A stretch of 5,382 bases of DNA from Acidilobaceae archaeon (GTDB lineage Archaea; Thermoproteota; Thermoprotei_A; Sulfolobales; Acidilobaceae): the NCBI GenBank assembly GCA_026985435.1, contig JALSQL010000009.1, positions 1 through 5,382 on the forward strand, in the 5' to 3' direction. Position numbers and translations under genes: made by a program. This document shows positions 1 to 5,070 of the stretch, one piece after another (the stretch's first letter is position 1; every line of letters starts with the position of its first letter). A model generated the notes under the pieces. It was given only the letters and a program-made list of their open reading frames with translations. It was not told the DNA's origin and made no database searches.

Positions 1-322
1 CCTGCCCTCCGGGGTAGACTGCTGAGACTATCTCCTCAGCGAGCTCTATTTCCGGGGGTGTTGTGGCGCCGAATAGCCAGCCGGTCTCGAGCGTTCTTCG
101 GACCGCCTCGGCCACCTCTGGGTGGGCGTGGCCTAGTATGAGCGGTCCGTAGCCGAGCACGTAGTCGAGTAGCTTGCCCATCTCGATATCGTAAATGTAG
201 GGGCCCTCCCCTCTCACCGCCAGGAGGGGCCTTGGCCTGGTGAAAGCCCTCACAGTGCTGTTGACCCCGCCTACCAGGACCCTTCTAGCCCTTTCCAGCC
301 ACTCTCCCGCTTCCCCGCTCAC
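1..322 (-). CDS. hemL: Glutamate-1-semialdehyde 2,1-aminomutase, N-terminal part (cut by window edge)
   Basis: This PLP enzyme converts glutamate-1-semialdehyde to 5-aminolevulinate in the cytoplasm, the step after HemA. Only the first 107 residues are in the window; the gene continues past the left edge, so the PLP-binding lysine is not visible. The fragment carries the family N-terminus in order: GGVNSTVRAF at 18-27 (usually PGGVNSPVRAF), RGEGPYIYD at 37-45, DYVLGYGPLILGHAHPEV at 53-70 and FGATTPPEIELAE at 84-96. The start is read as GTG at 322-320, which overlaps the hemB stop as GTGA. A GGGGTGA ribosome binding site (336-330) lies 7 nt upstream inside the hemB coding end. The overlap implies translational coupling with hemB. 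Family assignment is very secure; the exact start is likely. Confidence 0.95.
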   Translation of the reverse strand, partial: MSGEAGEWLERARRVLVGGVNSTVRAFTRPRPLLAVRGEGPYIYDIEMGKLLDYVLGYGPLILGHAHPEVAEAVRRTLETGWLFGATTPPEIELAEEIVSAVYPGGQ

Positions 323-1344
323 GCTCCTGTCACCCCTGCCAGCTCTCTGGCCGCCTCGAGAGCGCTGTACGTTATGATGATGTTCGCCCCCGCCCTAGCT
401 ATGGAGGTGAGCACCTCTACCACAGCGCTGCGGGGGAGGAAGCCCTGGCGGACCGCCTCGAGGAGCATCCTGTACTCTCCGCTCACGCTGTAGGCCGCCA
501 GGGGGACGTAGGGGAAGCTCTCTCTTACGAGGCGTATAACATCGAGATACGGGAGGGCGGGCTTCACCATTATGATGTCTGCACCCTCCCGTATATCGAG
601 CGCTGCCTCCCGGACCGCTTCGAGAGCGTTCCTCGAATCCATCTGGTACGTACTCCGGTCCCCGAACCTTGGCGCACTATCCATGACGCTCCGGAAGGGC
701 CCGTAGAAGCTGCTCGCGTACTTGACGCTGTAGCTCATTATAGCGACATCACTATACCCCTCGCGCTCCAACACCTCTCTTATGGCCCGGACCTGCCCGT
801 CCATCATGCCGCTCGGCGCAACAATATCCGCCCCTGCCTCGGCCTGGCTCAGGGCTATCCTACGATAGATCTCGAGGGTCGCATCATTATCTATACAAGT
901 ACCCCTCCTACACTCCCTCGGCAGGCCGCAGTGGCCGTGGCTGGAGTAGCCACATATGCATAGGTCAGCCGCTAGAACAGGCTCCCAGCCATACTCCCTC
1001 CTGAGATACCGGATGGCCCTCTGCACCGGTCCGTCGCTCGCGTAAGCCCTCGAGGCGTTCTCGTCCTTGTAGCGGGGGATCCCGAAGAGCAGGAACGCCC
1101 TCACGCCCAGCTCCATTGCCTTGCCGACGAGGCCCGCGAGGCTCTCGTGCTCTGGCGGGTAGTAGCTGTGGCCTGGCAGGCTCTCGATCGGCTCCGGGCG
1201 GGCCAGCCTCTCGTCCACGAATATGGGTAGCATGAGCATGGAGGGGTGAAGCCTTGTCTCTGCCACGATGTCCCTAATCCCCTTGCCCGCTCTAAGCCTT
1301 CTCGGCCTTGCCCAGGGGAACTCCCCGAACACTCCCAGCGCCAC
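319..1344 (-). CDS. hemB: Porphobilinogen synthase (5-aminolevulinate dehydratase)
   Basis: This cytoplasmic enzyme condenses two 5-aminolevulinate molecules to porphobilinogen. The 341-residue product has the usual length for the family. The two Schiff-base lysines are visible: K208 in SYSVKYASSFYGPFR and K261 in IIMVKPALPYLD. The metal-site segment DLCICGYSSHGHCG (127-140) supplies C129, C131 and C139, the arrangement of the zinc-dependent enzymes; APSGMMDGQV (176-185) is also conserved. The start is GTG at 1344, with AGGAGG at 1359-1354 placed 9 nt upstream. This start keeps the conserved N-terminal segment FPWARPRRLR (9-18). It lies inside the end of hemA, giving a 53-nt same-strand overlap, and the stop overlaps the hemL start. 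The gene is therefore the middle of a hemA-hemB-hemL operon. Confidence 0.97.
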   Translation of the reverse strand: MALGVFGEFPWARPRRLRAGKGIRDIVAETRLHPSMLMLPIFVDERLARPEPIESLPGHSYYPPEHESLAGLVGKAMELGVRAFLLFGIPRYKDENASRAYASDGPVQRAIRYLRREYGWEPVLAADLCICGYSSHGHCGLPRECRRGTCIDNDATLEIYRRIALSQAEAGADIVAPSGMMDGQVRAIREVLEREGYSDVAIMSYSVKYASSFYGPFRSVMDSAPRFGDRSTYQMDSRNALEAVREAALDIREGADIIMVKPALPYLDVIRLVRESFPYVPLAAYSVSGEYRMLLEAVRQGFLPRSAVVEVLTSIARAGANIIITYSALEAARELAGVTGA

Positions 1345-2497
1345 TCGTTATCGCCTCCTGGAACGCCTCCCACGACATGCCCTGCGCGGCGGCCCGGCGT
1401 AGCGCCATGTAGAGGGGGTGGAGGAGCCTCTTGCCGTAGAGGCGGAGAGCTTTGTACTCGCTCTCTCTGCCTGACATTGCTCTGGCGAGCTCATCGGCCC
1501 AGTTGTCGAGGGCCGCTATTATCTCGCCGATCCTGTACTTGGCCTCGAGGAGGCGGGCCTCAAGCTTCCCGGCCTCCTCTGCTATGATCTCCTCTACCGC
1601 GGGGACCCATTTCCTCCTCTCCTCTATGCCGGCCCTAACCATGGCCTGGAGATCCTCCATCCCGAGCACATTACCGGACCGGGGAACCACGGGGGGATTG
1701 CTAATGTCGACCACTATCCTGGCAGAGAGAGCCCAGCCTAGGCTGCCGGGCCTGTACCCCTTCACGGCCACCAGAACAGCGTCAACACCCCGCGCCCTCG
1801 CCGGCGCCTCAGCCAGAGCCACGGGCTCACCCACACTGCATCTCGACGCAACCCTAGAGGCTCTCATAGGGCTCCTCGATACTGCCAGGAGCTTTGAAGG
1901 CTTGTAGAGGCTGCATAGGATCGACGCTAGCTTTTCCCCGCTGGAGCCTCCGCCAACTACTGCGACCCTCCTCCCGTCGAGCCCTCCCAGGGCGTTGGAG
2001 GCTGCCTGCACAGCAGCGGTTAGGTAGCTGGCGGGGCCCCTGCTTATGCCGGTCTCGCTTCTGGCCCTTTTCCCCGCAAGTATGGCGGCGTGGAATATCC
2101 TGTCGAGGAGGCTTGTTGTTAGCCCCGCTTTCTTGTACTTGAGCCATGCTTCCCTGACCTGGCCCAGTATCTCGTTTTCTCCTAGGATGACGCTTTCGAG
2201 ACCGCTCGCTATTCTCATAAGTCTAACGACGGCCTCTCGCCCCTCCGCTACGCGGGGCCTGGCCCCCCATGATGCGATGGCGCTAGCCAGCCTCTCAACA
2301 GCTCCAGGACGGGGATTGTGCATGTAAACCTCGAACCTGTTGCAAGTGGCTAGTACCACGAGCCCCTCCGCGGGGCGGGCGGCCGCCACCTCCTCCTCCA
2401 GACCGTGGAGGCTGCCGATTGAGCTGAGCGGGCTGCTCTTGTGATCGGCGTAGACCACTACCACTCCCCTGAAGGGCGAGCCCCGGGCCGCCGCCAT
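1292..2497 (-). CDS. hemA: Glutamyl-tRNA reductase
   Basis: This enzyme reduces glutamyl-tRNA(Glu) with NADPH to glutamate-1-semialdehyde, the committed step of C5-pathway tetrapyrrole synthesis. The product is 401 residues, normal for the family. The N-terminal catalytic domain has ATCNRFEVY (50-58), with nucleophile C52 and conserved R54, and SGLESVILGENEILGQV (98-114). The NADPH domain shows VAVVGGGSSGEKL (178-190) and VVDISNPPVV (262-271). The C-terminal helical dimerisation region spans about 300-380. Two departures stand out: the His expected before LMRIASGLES is R92, and the nucleotide loop reads GGGSSG rather than the common GAGE form. The start is ATG at 2497 with a modest GGTG motif 5 nt upstream. 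The frame is open back to a TAG at 2554-2552 with no other start codon between. It is the first gene of the hemA-hemB-hemL operon, and its last 17 codons plus stop overlap hemB. Confidence 0.96.
   Translation of the reverse strand: MAAARGSPFRGVVVVYADHKSSPLSSIGSLHGLEEEVAAARPAEGLVVLATCNRFEVYMHNPRPGAVERLASAIASWGARPRVAEGREAVVRLMRIASGLESVILGENEILGQVREAWLKYKKAGLTTSLLDRIFHAAILAGKRARSETGISRGPASYLTAAVQAASNALGGLDGRRVAVVGGGSSGEKLASILCSLYKPSKLLAVSRSPMRASRVASRCSVGEPVALAEAPARARGVDAVLVAVKGYRPGSLGWALSARIVVDISNPPVVPRSGNVLGMEDLQAMVRAGIEERRKWVPAVEEIIAEEAGKLEARLLEAKYRIGEIIAALDNWADELARAMSGRESEYKALRLYGKRLLHPLYMALRRAAAQGMSWEAFQEAITSGAGSVRGVPLGKAEKA
1354..1359 (-). promoter_or_regulatory. Ribosome binding site for hemB, inside hemA
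   Basis: AGGAGG on the minus strand lies 9 nt upstream of the GTG at 1344 and is embedded in the hemA coding end. It supports the overlapping hemB start over the next in-frame GTG at 1332. Confidence 0.75.
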
Positions 2498-2514
2498 GGG
2501 AGCACCACTCTCGC

Positions 2515-2529
2515 CGTGCCCAGGGCACG
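2515..2529. repeat. 15-bp inverted repeat overlapping the hemA upstream palindrome
   Basis: CGTGCCC-A-GGGCACG has perfect 7-bp arms around one central base. Its centre (2522) is 12 bp from the centre of the 2526-2542 palindrome (2534), and the two share CACG at 2526-2529. Together they present alternating CGTG, CACG, CGTG ends at 2515, 2526 and 2539, as expected of adjacent protein-binding sites. If transcribed, the two hairpins would compete for the shared bases. Confidence 0.45.
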
Positions 2530-2542
2530 AGGCAGCCTCGTG
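2526..2542. repeat. 17-bp inverted repeat upstream of hemA (candidate operator or leader hairpin)
   Basis: CACGAGGC-A-GCCTCGTG is a perfect palindrome with 8-bp arms around a single central base. It lies 29 bp upstream of the hemA ATG, directly on the downstream side of an AT-containing ATGATAA element. It shares CACG with the next inverted repeat at 2515-2529. The position suits a repressor operator between promoter and transcription start. As RNA it could fold as a 7-bp stem with a 3-nt loop. The structure is seen directly; the function is inferred. Confidence 0.5.
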
Positions 2543-2543
2543 G

Positions 2544-2550
2544 TTATCAT
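2544..2550 (-). promoter_or_regulatory. Possible TATA-like element for the hemA operon
   Basis: On the minus strand this reads ATGATAA, one of the few AT-rich stretches in the GC-rich gap. It lies 46 bp upstream of the hemA ATG. A start about 25 bp downstream would fall near 2520, inside the palindrome cluster, leaving a leader of roughly 20-25 nt. The match to an archaeal TATA box is weak. Confidence 0.3.
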
Positions 2551-2594
2551 GCTAGGGGCTTACATGGACTGCCGGTCCGGCGCCCTGTTATGAC

Positions 2595-2606
2595 GCGTAA
2601 TTACGC
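2595..2606 (+). promoter_or_regulatory. 12-bp AT-centred palindrome, possible TATA element for the chelatase gene
   Basis: GCGTAATTACGC is a perfect palindrome and the most AT-rich core (TAATTA) in the divergent gap. It is about 52 bp upstream of the TTG start at 2658. A transcript starting about 25 bp downstream would begin near 2627 and still contain the GGGGGTGA ribosome binding site. Being symmetric, it could serve either direction or act as an operator. A promoter role is inferred. Confidence 0.35.
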
Positions 2607-2640
2607 CTCCCTATCCCTGCGGGGGCCCAGGTCGCATGCA

Positions 2641-2648
2641 GGGGGTGA
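2641..2648 (+). promoter_or_regulatory. Ribosome binding site fixing the TTG start of the chelatase candidate
   Basis: GGGGGTGA is a strong match to the archaeal anti-Shine-Dalgarno and sits 9 nt before TTG at 2658. It decides the start of this gene, because the conserved ILIVHH strand begins three residues after that TTG. Confidence 0.7.
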
Positions 2649-2657
2649 CGCCCGGGC

Positions 2658-3257
2658 TTGGAGAGGATACTCATAGTGCACCATGACCCCCGGAGCCCTC
2701 GGGCCGCAGAGGCCGTGATCAGCCTTGCCAGGGCCGTGGAAAAAGCCCTAGGCATCCCGGCGGCGGCATGCCCCGTGTCTGAGCCGGACGGGTGCAGCGG
2801 GCCGTGTGGCTTGGGGGTTGCCCTCTTCCTTGCTAGAGGAGGCCACTTCTCGGATGCCCACGCAATGCTCCGGGGATCCTGTCGCCGTGTCCTCGGCCCT
2901 GTGCCCCGCTGGGTGACTGCTCTCCATGTTGCCTCCTCCATTGCCCGGTCCGGCTTAGAGGGCACAGTTTACCTCTTGTACCATGAGGCTAAACGGTTGA
3001 GGCAGTGGCAGGCCGAGGACTACTCGGCGATCGCCGCTCTTGTGGAGGGGCTTCTGCGGGGCGTTTACGGCTTAGGCGCTAGAGTCGTGGCGCTTGGCCG
3101 GGGGGAGGCTAGAGCTATGGGTGTTAGGGGGATTCTGCTGAGTGTTATGCCTGGTGGGGGAGACCGGGTGAGCCTCCTAGGCGGGGAGCCTGGGTTTAGC
3201 CTTGTGGCTGGCTGGATCCTTGGAGGTGCTGGAGGACTATTTCCTGGGCTCTCCTGA
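2658..3257 (+). CDS. Probable CbiX-like class II chelatase, candidate sirohydrochlorin ferrochelatase
   Basis: The 199-residue product resembles CbiX-type sirohydrochlorin chelatases, which insert Fe or Co into sirohydrochlorin. It opens with ERILIVHHDPRSPRAAEA, matching the family's LIVGHGSRDP start and placing H9 at the first metal-binding His. ALFLARGGHFSDA (55-67) matches the family's LFLAPGGH segment and places H63 at the second. The second half repeats the layout weakly: VYLLYHE (104-110, H109), a helix at 122-140, then GILLSVMPGGGDRVS (158-172), where the second His is lost. Short CbiX is about 120-130 residues, so this looks like two shortened half-domains fused. Cysteines C38, C46, C50 and C75 are of unknown role. 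The start is TTG, supported by GGGGGTGA at 2641-2648, 9 nt upstream. Context is strong: it lies between hemA and a precorrin-2 dehydrogenase, beside siroheme-using Ahb genes. It overlaps the convergent dehydrogenase gene by 62 nt. The function is inferred from motifs and neighbours. Confidence 0.6.
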   Translation: MERILIVHHDPRSPRAAEAVISLARAVEKALGIPAAACPVSEPDGCSGPCGLGVALFLARGGHFSDAHAMLRGSCRRVLGPVPRWVTALHVASSIARSGLEGTVYLLYHEAKRLRQWQAEDYSAIAALVEGLLRGVYGLGARVVALGRGEARAMGVRGILLSVMPGGGDRVSLLGGEPGFSLVAGWILGGAGGLFPGLS

Positions 3258-3882
3258 GGGCCCCGTCCAGGTCTCCCCTTTCTAGTGCACGGGAGAACTC
3301 TGGGTCCTTCTCGACGATGAAGTAAAGCCTATACCTCAGCTTGTGATCGCCTATGCTGGACTTGAGGAGCTTTTTCACCCTGCTCATGGCCTCGTACCAC
3401 ACCCGTATCCCCTGGTCCTCCTCGAGTATGCGGCCCACAAGGTCTCTAGCCCTTCTCGCGGCGATACCTGTTGCTCCGAGGCTCGTGATGGCATAGTGAA
3501 GCCCGTAGCTCGTTTCTCCCCGGAAGGGGACTATGAGGTTCCCCCTCCTGCCGTCGGGCGGGTAGTTCACTAGGCGGCGCATCCGCTTGGCCGCTTCTAG
3601 TATTCTCTGGTTTATGCTCTCGTCGCTGGTCGCTACCACAACTATAAGCGCATCCCCTATTAGCCCCTCAATATCGGCGCTTGAGAGGTCTACCCGCTCC
3701 AGGGAGATATATCGGTTCCTCGACGCCTCTTCCTCTAACTCCCGGGTGAACTGCAGGGAGTAGACCCGTACCTTAGCCCCTGCTCTGGAGAGCATAAGCG
3801 CGCGGCGGGTCGCTACTGTGCCTCCCCCGAAGACCGCCGCTTCCACTCCATCCAGGTCTATGTAGAACGGCGTCCACGTCAA
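3196..3882 (-). CDS. Precorrin-2 dehydrogenase (Met8/SirC/CysG N-terminal family)
   Basis: The family oxidises precorrin-2 to sirohydrochlorin with NAD+ in the cytoplasm; some members also chelate iron. The 228-residue protein starts with the typical PFYIDLDGVEAAVFGGGTVATRRA (5-28), whose GGGTVATRRA is the dinucleotide-binding loop. It continues with LIVVVATSDESIN (79-91), VNYPPDGRRGNLIVPF (105-120) and YAITSLGATGIAARRARD (130-147), then a helical C-terminal domain to about 218. The stretch usually written VNvxDD has PPD here, so the first Asp of the pair is Pro109 while D110 remains. The start is TTG at 3882-3880, overlapping the upstream stop as TTGA, with GGGGGT at 3895-3890. No methyltransferase domain is fused to it. 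It is the last visible gene of the Ahb operon. Its 3' end overlaps the convergent chelatase candidate. Family is secure; iron chelation by this protein is an open alternative. Confidence 0.9.
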   Translation of the reverse strand: MTWTPFYIDLDGVEAAVFGGGTVATRRALMLSRAGAKVRVYSLQFTRELEEEASRNRYISLERVDLSSADIEGLIGDALIVVVATSDESINQRILEAAKRMRRLVNYPPDGRRGNLIVPFRGETSYGLHYAITSLGATGIAARRARDLVGRILEEDQGIRVWYEAMSRVKKLLKSSIGDHKLRYRLYFIVEKDPEFSRALERGDLDGALRRAQEIVLQHLQGSSQPQG

Positions 3883-5054
3883 CCTCTATACCCCCATTTC
3901 CTGGCAACGCGCTCGGGATCTAGGAAGCAAAGGGGCTCGTCGCCCCAGAAGTCTCCCCCCACGACTAGCGCCCTGTTCCTGCTACCGCCCCCGCATATCT
4001 CGCGGAAGGGACACCTGCCGCACCTCGGGCCTCGCAGGTGTTTGTGCACCTCTAGGAAGGGGCGTAGCCTCGGGTTCTCCGGGGAAAGTATTTCTTTGAG
4101 GCGCTGTCTTCTCAAGTCTCCGACCACTATGTGCTCTAGGAACTGGCATGGCCGGACCGTGCCGTCCGGGTAGATGCTGACCGTCTTCCTCCCGCAGTCC
4201 CCCTGGTGGCCTATTAGGTCTAGGTACTCCCTGAACTCCTCGGGGGACCTGCTGAGACGGTCCGCCAGGTATATGCCGGCGAAGTTCATCCTGACCAGGA
4301 GTATCTCTAGGGCTCCCTCGTACTGCTTGGCCTTCTCTACGAGGAGGTCTACAAGCCTCCTGGTTTCGTCGGGGCTTGGGAGGGAGCCCGCTATGTCTGC
4401 TCCCCGGCCGACGGTGTCAAGCATGTAGATGCTCACCCTCTGGAGGCCCAGCTCGGCGGCGAAGTCTACCATACGAGGCACCTCTTCCAGGTTGAAGCGC
4501 GATACTGTTACCCTCAGCCCTGTAGGTATGCCCTCGGCGATACTGTTCCTCATGCCCTGGACCGCTGCTTTCCAGGCGCCCCTCGCGCCACGGAACCGGT
4601 CGTGGGTCTCGGGGTCGAGGCTGTCCAGGCTTATGCCTACATAGCTCACTCCTAGGCTCTTGAGGCGGGCAGCGGTCCGCCTCGTTATGAGGGTCCCGTT
4701 TGTTGAGACGCTGGTCTTGGGCTTGCCGTGCGCGTGGAAGAGTTCTAGTGCCGCCCAGAACTTATCGGAGAGTATGGGCTCGCCCCCTGTGAATACTACT
4801 AGGGGTATACCCTGCTCTATTATCTGCCGGGCCACGCCCAGCGCCTGCTCCAGGCTGAGCTCCGGCCTCCTGACATCTGGCCCGGCCCTTATGTAGCAGT
4901 GCTCGCACCTAAGGTTGCACCTGTATGTAACGTTCCAGAACACTACGGGGCGCACTATGCTTGTGAACCTGCTAGGCCTGCCCCGGTGGTAGCGGCCCTT
5001 TATCCTGGTGGAGACTGTGCCCCGGCCCGTCACCATTACGCTGAGTGGTATCAT
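3879..5054 (-). CDS. ahbC: Radical SAM heme-biosynthesis protein, AhbC-like (didecarboxysiroheme to Fe-coproporphyrin III)
   Basis: In the alternative heme pathway AhbC removes two acetate side chains from 12,18-didecarboxysiroheme to give Fe-coproporphyrin III. The 391-residue protein has the radical SAM cluster motif C46-xxx-C50-xx-C53 in WNVTYRCNLRCEHCY, the SAM-binding VVFTGGEPIL (86-95) and STNGTLI (117-123). A C-terminal SPASM-type region holds C287, C303 (PDGTVRPC), C345, C348, C354 and C376. CGGGSRNRA and GDFWGDEPLCFLD (368-379) match the NirJ/AhbC/AhbD group. The N-terminus, with MIPLS, a GRGTVS segment and RPVVFWNVTYRCNL, looks more like AhbC than AhbD, which usually starts nearer the cluster; this choice is inference. 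The start is ATG at 5054 with GAGGTGA at 5070-5064, 9 nt upstream. It follows the decarboxylase gene after a 9-nt gap, and its TGA overlaps the next TTG start. A NirJ role in heme d1 synthesis is less likely without other nir genes. Confidence 0.85.
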   Translation of the reverse strand: MIPLSVMVTGRGTVSTRIKGRYHRGRPSRFTSIVRPVVFWNVTYRCNLRCEHCYIRAGPDVRRPELSLEQALGVARQIIEQGIPLVVFTGGEPILSDKFWAALELFHAHGKPKTSVSTNGTLITRRTAARLKSLGVSYVGISLDSLDPETHDRFRGARGAWKAAVQGMRNSIAEGIPTGLRVTVSRFNLEEVPRMVDFAAELGLQRVSIYMLDTVGRGADIAGSLPSPDETRRLVDLLVEKAKQYEGALEILLVRMNFAGIYLADRLSRSPEEFREYLDLIGHQGDCGRKTVSIYPDGTVRPCQFLEHIVVGDLRRQRLKEILSPENPRLRPFLEVHKHLRGPRCGRCPFREICGGGSRNRALVVGGDFWGDEPLCFLDPERVARKWGYRG

Positions 5055-5063
5055 GGCTCCGGG

Positions 5064-5070
5064 TCACCTC
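5064..5070 (-). promoter_or_regulatory. Ribosome binding site of the AhbC-like gene containing the upstream stop codon
   Basis: GAGGTGA on the minus strand is 9 nt upstream of ATG 5054. Its TGA is the stop codon of the siroheme decarboxylase subunit, so ribosomes ending one gene stop on the initiation signal of the next. Confidence 0.7.

Noticed and set aside
1246..2327. Several plus-strand open frames opposite hemA and hemB
   Set aside because: Their translations are low-complexity Ser/Arg/Pro-rich sequence without motifs, while the minus strand encodes full-length HemA and HemB.
2588..2965. A minus-strand 125-residue frame opposite the chelatase candidate
   Set aside because: No family resemblance, and the plus-strand frame has a proper ribosome binding site and CbiX-like motifs.
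3240..3300. Possible transcription terminator after the chelatase gene
   Set aside because: Only a short CCCCTTTCT stretch is present, too weak to call an archaeal T-rich terminator, and it lies inside the dehydrogenase coding sequence.
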